This document shows, in pieces, positions 45,007 through 55,334 of a DNA stretch of 64,000 nt. The stretch comes from Hirundichthys speculiger. Taxonomy: Eukaryota; Chordata; Actinopteri; Beloniformes; Exocoetidae. The stretch spans positions 1-64,000 of the forward strand of contig JAGFBZ010002945.1 in assembly GCA_018398805.1 (NCBI GenBank), read 5' to 3'. The position numbers and the translations under genes were made by a program. Positions within the stretch are counted from its first letter, which is position 1. The number at the start of each line of letters is the position of its first letter. A model generated the notes under the pieces. The model did no database searches. It had not been told where the DNA came from and saw only the letters and a list, made by a program, of their open reading frames with translations.

Positions 45007-48000
45007 TTAGGGTGAAAAAGTGAAAAAGTGAGTCCAGGGTTCACTCTGCTTCTTCCCTGCCGTGACAGTGAGTGTGTACAGTCTTATGGCCAGAGGGACA
45101 AAAGAGTTCTTGAGTCTGTCCGTAGCACGACTGTGACAGCAGTCTGTCACTGAACATGCTCCTGGCCCGGTGAAGGTGCTGTGCAGCGGGTGGGTGTATT
45201 GTTCATGAGGAGAGCATTTTGTCAGGGACCTCCTCTCTGCCACTGTCACCAGTGAGCCAGCTCTGTACCACCACAGAGCCGGCCCTCCTCACCAGTCTGT
45301 CCAGGCGTGCTGCATCCCTCTTCTTGCAGTTTCCTCCCCAGCACACCACTGCGTAGAAGAGGACGCTGGAAACCAGACTGGTAAACATCTGCAGCAGCTT
45401 TTTGCAGATGTGAAGACCCCAGCCTTCGCAGGAAGTACAGGCGACTCTGTCCCTTCCGCAGGTAGTGTCCATGTTAGGTGACCAGTCCAGCTTGTCATCC
45501 AGCTGCAGCCCAGATACCCGTAGGTCCGACCACCTCCACGTCGACCCCCCCGATGGAAACAGGTTCTGGATGTGGTTTGTTCCTTCGGAAGTCCACCACC
45601 ATCTCCTTGGTCTTGGAGGTGTTTAGCTGCAGATGGTTGTCACTGCACCACGTACAAAGTCCCTTATCAGGCTCCTGTACTCCTCCTCCTGTCCATCCCT
45701 GACACAAGCAACTATCGCAGTGTCGTCCGAGTATTTCTGCATGTGGCAGAGCTCAGAGTTATACTGGAAGTCAGAGGTGTACAGGGTGAACAGGACGGGG
45801 GAGAGCACAGTCCCTGTGGTGCTCCGGTGCTGCTGACCACAGTGTAGATGTGCAGTCCCTCAGTCTGACGTACTGTGGTCTCTCTGTGAGGTAGTCCGTG
45901 ATCCACCTCACCAGGTACGAGTCCACCCTCATCTTGGTCAGTTTGTCTCTCAGTAGGAGGGGATGGATGGTGTCGAAGGCGCTTGAGAAATCAAAGAACA
46001 TTATTCTCATCACGCTGCCCTTTGTCCAGATGAGAGAAGCCTGTGTAGGAGATAGAGGATGGCGTCGTCCACCCCACCTTTTCCTGGTACGCAAACTGCA
46101 GGGGATCCTGTGCGTGTTGGACTGGGGTCTGAGGTGTTGGAGCAGCAGCCGTTCAAAGGTCTTCATGACGTGGGATGTCAGAGCGATTGGTCTGAAGTCG
46201 CTTGGCTCCCTGGGGTTTTTTTTCTTGGGGACCGGGGTGAGGCACGAGGTTTTCCAGAGCACAGGAACCTCCCAAGCCGCAGGCTCATGTTGAAGATGTG
46301 CTGAAGTGGCTCCCCCAGCTCAGCAGAGCAGGCCTTTAGCATCCTGGGACACACCCTGTCCGGGCCTGCTGCCTTCCTGCGGCGTAGTCTCTTCACTCCT
46401 TTGTAACCTGGTCTCTGGTAATGGTGGGGGGGAGGGTGGATGGATTTTCACTGGAGGTTGTGTCTGTTATGGTGGAGGTGTTGGGGGCAGTGAGAGGGGG
46501 GGAGGGGGTGTGTAGAGGGGTGCTGGGGGGACAGCACTGGCTGCAGCGACGGGGCTGTCGAACCTGTTAAAAAACAAGTTGAGCTGGTTTGCTCTCTCAG
46601 GGTCCCCGTCTTCTGCATTGTTATTTTTCTTTTTGCAGCCTGTGATGGTTTTCATGCCCTCCCAGACTTCCCTCATATTGTTCTGCGCAGCTTCTGCTCT
46701 ACCTTCCTCTGTACTCCTCCTTTGCCTCTCGTAGTCTGACCTTGAGTTCCCCCTGCACGAGCTTCAGCTCTGCCTGGTCTCCCTCCTTGAATGCCCTTTT
46801 TCTGTAAGGATCTCCTTGACATCGCTGGTGATCCAGGGCTTGTTGTCGGGAAGCAGCGCACAGTTTTAGTGGGAACCACAACGTCCAAGAAGTTCATGTA
46901 GTCAGTTGTGCAGTGTGTGACCCCCTCAATGTCATCACCATGAGTCTCTTGCAGGGCACTCCAGTCGGTGGTCTCAAAACAGTCTTGAGCGCCTCCTCTG
47001 CCTCAGGAGACCACTTTCTGAAGGTGGAGTGGTTATCTGTTGTCTCTGGATCTTAGTCTTGTACTGTGGCTTTAATAGGACCAGGTTGTGATCAGCCTTG
47101 CCAGAGGTGGTAAGGGTGTGGCAGTGTAGGCGTCCTTCATTTGCCTACAGGAGGTCTATTGTCCTGTTCTTCCTGGTGGGACAGCTTACAAACTGGTGAA
47201 AGTCCGGTAGTGTGGAGTTCAATGTAACATGGTTAAAGTCCCCTGAGATGGCAATGAAAGCATCTGGGTGCAGCGTTGTAATCTCGCGATGTTGGAGTGG
47301 ATGACGTCACACGCCGTCTCTGGGTGTGCACGCGGGGGTAACACACAAACAACGATCACGTGGGAAAAACTCCCTGGGCATGTAGTAAGGACGGAGACCC
47401 ACCGCCAGCAGCTCGATGTCTTTGCTGCACGTTGCCTCCTTCACAGTAACATGTCCATGATGGCACCATCTGTTGTTGATAAACAGCGCGAGTCCTCCTC
47501 CTTTCCGTTTGCCACTGCGTTTCGGTCTCTGTCCGCTCTCACTGTCGTGAAGCCCGGTAGATCCACGTTAGCGTCCGGGGTGTTTGAGTCAGCCAGGTTT
47601 CTGTGAGGCACATTAAACTGCACTCTCTAAATGTCCGGTTATTCCTCACAAGAGCAGCCAGCTCGTCTGTCTTGTTGGTTAGACAGTTTACGTTCCCCAT
47701 CACTATCACCGGAACCGAGGGCTTGTACTTCCATCGCTTAGCCGCTAGCCTAGCTTTAAGCATAGCCCCTGCTCGACAGCCTCTGTACCTCCGCCTCAGC
47801 TCCACTGGTATCGGATGGACGACGCGGCTGGTCCCTTGTCCGAGTGAGAGCAGCGTCTCCCTTGAATAAGAAAGTTTTCCGCTGCTTGTTTCCACGAAAG
47901 CACGAAAAAGTATTCATAGGATACATAAGTAAATACATGAAAGTGTACTATAAAAACTGTACTATAAGAACTATAAAAGTAGTGTTGGCACAGAGCCAAA

Positions 48001-48083
48001 ACAGACGAATAACATCAGACAAGTACGACACGGACGGAGCTGCTGGATATGCTGCCGCTCACGCTGGCGCAGGTTGTCGGAGA
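44990..48083 (-). mobile_element. Rex1/L2-like LINE inserted antisense in gypsy pol
   Basis: A near-full-length non-LTR element on minus, about 3.1 kb. 5' part (about 47900-46900): apurinic-type endonuclease with ECSLMCLTETWL, DLPGFTTVRADRD and a GDFNHV motif. Middle (46400-45500): reverse transcriptase with GPDRVCPRMLKACS, SCLTPVPKKKNP, RPIALTSHVMKTFERLLLQHL, MFFDFSSAFDTIHP and the catalytic YSDDTAIV box. 3' part: FYAVVCWGGNCKKRDAARLDR. Several frameshifts make it inactive. CCACCC flanks both sides (44984-44989 and 48084-48089) as a possible target duplication. Clade named from motif style; Rex1/Babar is the best guess. Confidence 0.88.
45495..47895 (-). pseudogene. Rex1-like LINE endonuclease-reverse transcriptase, multiply frameshifted
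   Basis: Coding remnant of the inserted LINE. Endonuclease nicks target DNA and reverse transcriptase copies element RNA there. Pieces lie in several minus frames: 47895-47441 (endonuclease start), 46897-46673, 46396-46178, 46262-45771 (RT with the FDFSSAFDT aspartate), 45808-45623 (YSDD) and 45707-45495 (KTKEMVVDFRR). No single frame spans two consecutive motifs of the core. Confidence 0.82.
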
Positions 48084-48577
48084 CCACCCTTCCCTCACTC
48101 AACAGAAACCTGATCCCTAAGTGGCCCGATAGAGCGCTTATTAGACGTAGAGATGCAGAGGCCAAGCAACAGCAGGCATATTACTTTAACAGAAGACATG
48201 GGGCTAAAGACTTGCCATTGCTACATCAAGGTGATCAGGTCTTGTTAAAACTGGATGAGGATAAGACATGGAAAGGTCCAGCGTCGGTCATGCAGGAGAG
48301 CAGTACACAGCGGTCATATCACATGAACTCACCACTGGGGGGTGTGGTGAGAAGAAACAGACGTCACCTTCAACTTGTACCACCAAGAGCAACATCACTC
48401 AGCCCAGACACTAAGAAAGTGGATTCTGAGACAGAGTTGAAAGGAACTGAAATAAAACACCAGACAGCAAGCCGGACACAAAAGGTCTGGAAGAGTGTTA
48501 CTACAAACACACCAGAGGGTCAGGTTGTGACAAGGTTTGGCAGAGTTTGTAAACCAGTTATGAGAATTGATTTGTAA
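48084..48577 (+). pseudogene. Ty3/gypsy pol C-terminal end, separated by the LINE
   Basis: Continues pol after the LINE. NLIPKWPDRALIRRRDAEAK and HQGDQVLLKLDEDKTWKGPA match the basic, SH3-like C-terminal domain of gypsy integrases (pattern GDxVxxKL...WKGPA). It ends at a stop at 48575-48577. No chromodomain is visible. Confidence 0.85.
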
Positions 48578-48844
48578 CTGTAGGTACGGTATTTAACATT
48601 TCCACGAGAGATAAGGGTGGAACTATTGAACTGTATTAAGAAGAGTGAAAAGGAGAAAAGAGCGGTTGCTTTTGTGAAAAAAAAAAAGGAAAGTTATACA
48701 GTGACTGTCAATGTAAGTTTGGAATTGAATATGTTCAGAGTTGCACAGTAAATGCATATTTTATAGACAGAGGTTATGACCTTATGTTAAACTGTTATGG
48801 CTAATATTGTGTTATTGAAAGGGTAATAAGAATTAAGGGGGAGA
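48578..48844 (+). other. Ty3/gypsy 3' untranslated region with polypurine tract
   Basis: AT-rich and non-coding. It ends in AAGGGGGAGA immediately before the 3' LTR, the expected plus-strand priming site. Confidence 0.75.
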
Positions 48845-49041
48845 TGTCAAGGTATTGGCTTATAGGTAACAGGCATCTCATGTACACTATCATAGTGGGA
48901 CAGGAGGCTGAGGGTGGAGTCTCACGAGGGAACAACGAGACTAGAATATACATATATATATATGTGGAGTGCTTGCTGTGATTTGTACAATAAAGTGGAC
49001 ATTGAATACAATAAGCTGAGTTGTCAAGAGCTTATTTGACA
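48845..49041 (+). repeat. Ty3/gypsy 3' LTR
   Basis: 197 bp, TGTCAAGG to TTTGACA, almost identical to the 5' LTR. Followed by AACGG, the target duplication. Confidence 0.95.
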
Positions 49042-49170
49042 AACGGGACGTATGCATTTACAGTTGGAGCGATGCAGTGTGGCTTTGGATTATAATTTTA
49101 CTCTGGAGTGTCGTGAAATTTTATTCACTTTTGAAAGGTGTCGTGACTGAAAAAAGGTTGAGAAAGCCTG

Positions 49171-49470
49171 TTGTAGACAATAGATTGAGTGACTTGTTGC
49201 TCTTTTAACTCCCCTAATGTTACATGTAACCAACATTTAACCTCCTGCACCCAGTATTTAACTACCCATGACCAACATTTAACTACCTACAACCATACTA
49301 AAACCACCTGTAACTAACATTTAGTTATGACCTGTTACCAAACATGACCAACATTTGACCACTTACAACCATCCAAAAATCACCTGGAAACAACATTTAA
49401 CCACATACAACCAACCTAAAACTGCTTATAACTGATATTTAACCACATTTAACCAACATTTAACCAACTG
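49171..49470. repeat. Local repeat unit copy A, right half, with an AACCAACATTT minisatellite
   Basis: Begins with the hAT target duplication, continues AGATTGAGTGACTTGTTGCT and then degenerate units of about 21 bp containing AACCAACATTTAACCACC. Matches 52310-52735 and 53040-53100. Confidence 0.8.
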
Positions 49471-49479
49471 GTTAAATAC

Positions 49480-51500
49480 TGGTCCCAACTGGTCCCAAAC
49501 ACCTGAGGAATGGATTAACTGGGTTTACGCTGGCTTCCAGCACAGCTGTGAAAAACCTTGGATTCATTTTTGATCAGGATATGTCATTTAAGCAGCATCT
49601 TAATCAGGTTTGTCCAGCAGCATTTTTTCATCCCTGAAATAAATCAGGAGCATCCTCTCCCAGGGTGATGCTGAAAAATTAATCCACACGTTTGTCAGTT
49701 CTGGACTGGATTATTGTAATACGTTGTTAGCAGGATGTCTGAAAACATTTGCTGAACAGCCTCCAATTGATCCAGAACGCATCAGCGAGGGTGCTGACAA
49801 GAATCCGTTAGCGTTAGCGCCTCTCTCCCGTGTTAGCCTCCCTCCATTGGCTTCCCGTGAAATTTAGAATTGAGTTTAAAATTCTGCTTCTCACATATAA
49901 GGCCCTTAATGCCTAGCTCCGCGCTATTTACAAGACTTGATAGCATGTTATGCTCCTAAATAGAGCTCTCTGCTCTCAGAGAGCAGGATTACTTGTCGTT
50001 CCTAGAATATCTAAAAAGTAGGGTTTGGAGGACGGGCCTTCTGCTACCAGGAACCTTTTTTATGGAACCAGCTACCAGTTTGGGTTCAGGAGGCTGATAC
50101 CATCTCCATCTTTAAAACTAAATTGAAAACATTTCTGTTGCATAAAGCCTACAGTTAGTCTAAACTATAGTGTGTAGATGCTAATAGTTATAGCTACAGT
50201 AGTTAGTCTAAACTATAGTGTGTAGATGCTAATAGTTATAGCTACAGTTAGTCTAAACTATAGTGTGTAGATGCTAATATTTAGTACAGTTAGTCTAATC
50301 TATAGTGTGTAGGGGCTAATAGTTATAGCTACAGTTAGTCTAATCTATAGTGTGTAGGGGCTAATAGTTATAGCTACAGTTAGTCTAAACTAGTGTGTAG
50401 GGGCTAATAGTTATAGCTACAGTTAGTCTAAACTATAGTGTGTAGGGGCTAATAGTTATAGCTACAGTTAGTCTAAACTATAGTGTGTAGATGCTAATAG
50501 TTATAGCTACAGTTAGTCTAAACTATAGTGTGTAGGGCTAATAGTTATAGCTACAATTAGTCTAAACTATAGTGTGTAGGGACTAATAGTTATAACTACA
50601 GTTAGTCTAAACTATAGTGTGTAGGGGCTAATAGTTATAGCTACAGTTAGTCTAAACTATAGTGTGTAGATGCTAATAGTTATAGCTACAGTTAGTCTAA
50701 TTTATAGTGTGTAGATGCTAACAGTTATAGCTACAGTTAGTCTAAACTATAGTGTGTAGGGGCTAATAGTTATAGCTACAGTTGTAGTAGCTCAGACTAG
50801 AGTAGCTCATCTTAATCACAGGTTCATCATAGCTATGCTGCTATAGGCCTACGCTGCAGGGAGACGCCACCATGATCTGAGTGGTGTCTCCACCGCTCTT
50901 CTCTCCCTTCCTTCCCTTTCCTCCTCCCTTCTTCCTCTTCCAGCTCAATCCATAGTTAATTAGGAGCACCTTGTTACTGTAACTGTGCTCCATTTTCTTT
51001 CCTGTAGTTTGTTGTGCTGTTTTGCCCCCCCTCCCTATTTTCTTTTCTTTCTGTGTGTTTTCAGGTCAGAGTTTCCTGAAATTTCATGCTGACTTGCAGT
51101 TCCCTCCTCTGTCCATCCCAGCGTTTACCTCCACCTGTGTGTATAGGTGTGTTCGGGGTGCTGACTGGTGTGGTGACCGGTGATCTAGTCCTCTGACCAT
51201 CTCACCTCAGTGCTGCTACCTGCATCTGTTGATATAGTCATCTTTGTGTTTTATGTACAAACAATGAACCAGTCAGAATATAGTACATTAGCTATAAAGC
51301 TAATGGAAAATAACTATTTATACATTTTGTCTAGTGTAGTGTTACCAAGGTGTATGTGCTCTCCTCTCTCTGTCCTACATCCTCTCTCAGTCCTGTCTAC
51401 GCTGTCCTTTTCTTTCTTTACTCAGGCTGGTCTTCATCAGGAAGGTCCCCCCATATGAACCAGGTCCTGGTCCAGGTTTCTTCCTCTTAAAGTGGAGAGA
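49480..51500 (+). mobile_element. Decayed L2-like LINE 3' region
   Basis: Readable pieces are VKNLGFIFDQDMSFKQHLNQ near 49546, VLDWIIV near 49700 (from SGLDYCN-type sequence out of frame), LQLIQNASARVLTRI near 49765 and an FRIEFKILLLTYKALN-like block near 49860. This is the C-terminal order of L2-type proteins. The 3' UTR carries the 45-bp minisatellite (50149-50785), and a phrase ending GGTTTCTTCCTCTTAAAGTG at about 51475 is typical of these elements. Many stops and frameshifts. Confidence 0.75.
50149..50785. repeat. 45-bp minisatellite inside the LINE 3' UTR
   Basis: About 14 units of TAGTCTAAACTATAGTGTGT followed by AGGGGCTAATAGTTATAGCT and ACAGT. Two alternating subtypes differ at GTAGATGC versus GTAGGGGC. 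Copies are much more alike than those in other arrays of this window, suggesting recent expansion. Confidence 0.93.
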
Positions 51501-51599
51501 AAAAAAAATCACTTCCCTTATTACCATTTGATTCATTATCCGAGTCTAAATGATGTTTTATTTTGAAAAATGACCGGATTCTCTCCATTACTTCCGTCT

Positions 51600-51931
51600 A
51601 TGTCTTACTCTTGGCACGTGACAAGACTTCAAGACCCGTGTCTCGGTCACGTCGCAAAATGAGTAAAACGTCTTCAGAGAGTACCTTTCCGAAGAATGTT
51701 ACTGATGTTCTGTTGTTGGTGTGATGTTACAAGGATGCTACTCATGAAGTTGCACGTGAATACATAGCAGATTTACATTTATTATGATATATAGAAAATA
51801 CCACAGTTTTTATGCCGGTCCTATCATTTTATTTTGTTGTATTTTTCTGCGGCACATTTTACAAATCGGCCCGTGAAAATTCTGCTTGACATTAAACTGG
51901 TCCGTGGCCCAAAAAAGGTAGGGGACCACTG
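51600..51931. mobile_element. hAT-like element, right end
   Basis: Ends GGTCCGTGGCCCAAAAAAGG followed by TAGGGGACCACTG. Its reverse complement CAGTGGTCCCC... with 'GGGCCACGGACC' is a known style of vertebrate hAT terminus. The left end was not located, so the start coordinate is approximate. Confidence 0.55.
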
Positions 51932-51944
51932 CTGTAACCAACAT

Positions 51945-52735
51945 TTAACGACCCCTAACCTTCAGTTAGTGCGAGCTGGTAATCATCTTTACCATTACTT
52001 TCCTTCTGTCCAACTCAAACCATCAGGGAATTTCTGTTGCTCTGAAAAAGAACTGATATCATCAAACGTAGCTATTAACAAGCGAAACTAAAGAATTCCA
52101 GCACTTAACACCTGGCAGAGCAGACCATTTATCTAGTCATGAGGTGATTCCAACTCTGTACAAAACAGTCATGATGCAATACATATAGTCCAATTTGAGG
52201 AATCTAAAATATGAAACTCATTTTAATTCACATTTATTTGTGCACTAAATCATTCTGTCTGTTATATGACAGTTATAATGCCTTGATTTTTGTTATTTTA
52301 GTCTTTTAAACAACAGATGGAGTTATTTGTTTCTCTTGTAACTCCCCTAACTAACATTTAATCACCTGTAACCAACATTTATCCACCTATGACGAACATT
52401 TAACCACTTACAACCATCCTAAAACCATCTGTAACCAACATTTAACCATGCATAACCAACATTTATCCACCCACAACCATCCTAAAACCACTTGTAAACA
52501 GCATTTATCCACCCACAACTATTCTAAAACCACTTGTAAACAGCATTTAGCTACCTATGACCCACATTTAATGGCCTATGACCAACATTTAACCACCTAC
52601 AACCACCCTAAAACAGCTTATAATTTTTAACTACATGTAACCAATATTTAACCACCTGTAATCAACATTTAGCCACTTGTAACCAAGATTTAACAACATG
52701 TAATTATCCTTTAACCAACATTTACCAACTCGTAA
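51945..52735. repeat. Local repeat unit copy B
   Basis: Carries the same ordered landmarks as copies A and C (CTTCTGTCCAACTCA, ATTCCAGCACTTAACACCTG, CTAAAATATGAAACTCATTT, GACAGTTATAATGCC), followed by about 20 degenerate 21-bp units of AACCAACATTTAACCACCTG type (52345-52735). Confidence 0.8.
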
Positions 52736-53105
52736 CCATCAGTCAGTGGGAGTTGGCAATGATCTTCATCATCTCCTTCCTTCTGTCCAACTCATCAAAC
52801 CATCAGGGGATTTTTGTTTAATGACAACTGATGCCATCAAACATGTTTATAATGGAAACAAAAGACTTCCAGTTCTTGGCACCTGACAAAAACACACCTG
52901 TTATCTAGTCATCAGGTGTTTTCAACTCTTCATGTTCTTTGAGACTACTTTTTGATTTACATTTGTTTGTGCAGTAAATCTTTCTAACTGTTATTTGACA
53001 GTTATAATGCCTTTAATTTTTGCTATTTTAGTCTTGTAACCAACAGATTGAGTTACTTGTTGTTCTCATAACTCCCCTAAATAACATCTAACAACCATGG
53101 AGGAA
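52736..53105. repeat. Local repeat unit copy C
   Basis: Third copy with the same landmarks. It lacks the minisatellite part, and unique sequence begins near 53105. Confidence 0.8.
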
Positions 53106-53515
53106 GATGAAAGCTGCAGTCGCCCAGAGCCAGAGCAGCGCCCAAAGATTACACTGTAATCTTAAGGACCTGTTTTTGTCTTATAATGAAGACCATTTGG
53201 CAGCAACTTTTTCCTCATATTTTTTATATATTCTGTAAAGAGAAGCTGAAAGGGAAATGACAGTTTTACATGGGCTGTCCCTTCAATGCTAATGGTTGGT
53301 TAAGGATTCCCAATTGGACACATAGTTTGACATATAAAATGGATAAAATAATTGCCGTTTGTGGTGGTGTAGTATATGGGCAGTGGCAATCATTTTGACA
53401 AATAATTGCTCGCAGGAACATTTAGAAAAATAACAAAAAATAAACTATTTAGTTTTTAATGTTGGTGTGTTTTTATGTTTTTATGTGTGCTTTTTGGACC
53501 TCGAGTATGTAATAA
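53106..53515. other. Unique AT-rich spacer
   Basis: No gene recognised. It ends with AATAAAGTTTATC leading into the TCTA tract, a common LINE tail style, but no body was identified. Confidence 0.45.
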
Positions 53516-53518
53516 AGT

Positions 53519-53576
<58 letters not shown>

Positions 53577-53583
53577 CTATCTA
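53516..53583. repeat. TCTA tetranucleotide microsatellite
   Basis: About 15 tandem ATCT/TCTA units, nearly perfect. Confidence 0.95.
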
Positions 53584-53651
53584 TTTAGTTTATTTTTTGA
53601 AATAAACTAAAGTTTTGTTCAGAATTTTGAATATTAACTATGAGATATTAG

Positions 53652-54421
53652 CTCATCCTCAACCCTCATCCTCAACCGTCAGTTTCAACCGTCAGTCTCA
53701 ACCCTCATCCTCAACCCTCAGTCTCAACCCTCAGGTCTCAACCCTCATCCTCAACCCTCAACCTCAACCCTCCTCAACCCTCATCCTCAACCCTCATCAT
53801 CAACCCTCAGTCTCAACCCTCATCCTCAACCCTCAACCCTCATCCTCACCCTCAGTCTCAACCCTCATCCTCAACCCTCAGTCTCAACCCTCATCCTCAA
53901 CCCTCATCCTCAAATCCTCATCCCTCAACCCTCAATCTCAACCCTCATCCTCACCGTCAAACCCTTCTCCTCAACCCTCATCCTCAACCCTCATCAACCC
54001 TCATCCTCAACCCTCAGTCTCAACCCTTATCCTCAACCTCAACCCTCATCCTCAACCTCAGTCTCAACCCTCATCCTCAACCCTCATCAACCCTCATCCT
54101 CAGCCCTCAGTCTCAACCCTCATCCTCAACCCTCAGTCTCAACCCTCATCCTCAACCCTCATCCTCAACCCTCATCCTCAACCCTCATCCTCAACCCTCA
54201 ACCTCAGCCCTCAGTCTCAACCCTCATCCTCAACCCTCATCCAACCCTCAACCCTCATCCTCAGCCCTCAGTCTCAACCCTCATCCTCAACCCTCATCCT
54301 CAACCCTCATCCTCAGCCTCAGTCAACCCTCATCTCAACCCTCATCCTCAACCCTCATCCTCAACCCTCATCCTCAATCCCCATCCTCAACCCTCAGTCT
54401 CAACCCTCAGTCTCAACCCTC
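53652..54421. repeat. 12-bp minisatellite (CTCAACCCTCAT)
   Basis: About 60 units of CTCAACCCTCATC type, alternating with CTCAACCCTCAGT. The period is a multiple of three, so a frame of 278 codons stays open (repeating SSSTLNPQ). No coding context. Confidence 0.93.
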
Positions 54422-55334
54422 AATTTAATTCAATTCAATTTTATGAACTAGTTCGTGTAGAAAAGTAAACCAGTGGTGGCACTGGTTGTTGTTGACCTGG
54501 CTGTGTCAGACCATTATTGTGTGTTTTTAACATCACCAGTTTCAGCCAGCAGGAGGCCCCAGTGAGAACTGAAGAAAATGTAACCAAGAGGACCCAAAGG
54601 GGCTTCAATTAAAGAGGCCACAATGGTTACTGCGGGTCAAGTCATCTGCCTTTTTATTTTAAAAATATATAAAAACTTAGCCAGAGAAAAACAAGAAGAC
54701 AGATAGTCATGTTATAGCTGGGAGACAAACCACTCTCCATCTGAGACAGCGAGAGTCTAAAAGAAACAAAAACCAACACACTTAAAATAAGATTCAAACT
54801 TAATATACAAACAAATCACCCTTTAAAGTGGACTCTCAGTGCCACCACCACACCAGCGAGTGGAGGGCCCCACCAGCCGCAACGCTAGAAAACGAGAAGA
54901 ACAGTATGTTAAAATTCTAAAACTAAATCTAAAACAGTAAGATAAATACAATTAAGAGACTAAAATGCTACAGTGATTCCTTGCCAATCCAAAATTCAAG
55001 AAAAAAATCACAGAAACATCACAGGATGTTGTGCGCGTTCTCTCACAGTGAAGAAATGCTGTGAGCCAGCCTGCCCCCTTTAAGAAGGTGGCCTTATGGG
55101 TAATGATGTGGCCTTATGGGTAATAATGTGTGGCCTTATGGGTAATGTAGTGGGTGTGTGTCGTGGGGACGGTAGAGGTTAGAATGAAAACGGGGTTAGA
55201 TGAAAAGTGTAGTGAGCATCAACAGCAGCCCCCAGCGTGTATAGATTACATTCTCTGTTAACCGACAGGAGCCCAACAATACAACCTGTGTGATGTTACA
55301 AGTTCCTGCAGTGACACAATAAAGTTCCCGTTCC
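54422..55334. other. No recognised gene; short tandem repeat at 55088-55150
   Basis: Mostly unique DNA. GGCCTTATGGGTAATGATGT occurs three times in slightly varied form at 55088-55150. Confidence 0.5.

Larger units (their letters stand above)
40408..49041 (+). mobile_element. Complete Ty3/gypsy LTR retrotransposon with two nested LINEs
   Basis: Two direct terminal repeats of 194 and 197 bp, beginning TGTCAAGG and ending TTTGACA, bound an internal region with gag zinc knuckle, aspartic protease, reverse transcriptase, RNase H and integrase in that order. This is the Ty3/gypsy order. Exact 5-bp target duplication AACGG at 40403-40407 and 49042-49046. No envelope frame is visible. The element is defective: gag and protease are in different frames, and LINEs split the reverse transcriptase (42140-43133) and the 3' part of pol (about 44990-48083). 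Confidence 0.93.
38768..49170 (+). mobile_element. hAT-superfamily transposon carrying four nested insertions
   Basis: The ends are CGGGATTTCTCAACC on the left and, reverse-complemented, CAGGCTTTCTCAACC on the right. The exact 8-bp target duplication TTGTAGAC lies at 38760-38767 and 49171-49178. After removing the nested MITEs and the gypsy provirus, about 0.7 kb is its own. At 40151 it retains the start of a transposase-like frame (MDGFLKRKAPQERNITEEP), an N-terminus typical of ZBED/Buster-type hAT proteins; the rest of the gene is absent. It is a deletion derivative. Confidence 0.88.

Noticed and set aside
45478..46515. Plus-strand ORFs at 45478-46515 as genes
   Set aside because: Antisense of the Rex1-like LINE coding region.
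48845..49041. Env gene or infectious retrovirus interpretation of the LTR element
   Set aside because: No envelope frame lies between the pol end (48577) and the 3' LTR; the order and 5-bp target duplication fit a Ty3/gypsy retrotransposon.
50149..50785. CRISPR-like array (regular 45-bp direct repeats)
   Set aside because: No unique spacers: the whole unit is repeated. The context is a vertebrate LINE and no cas genes exist.
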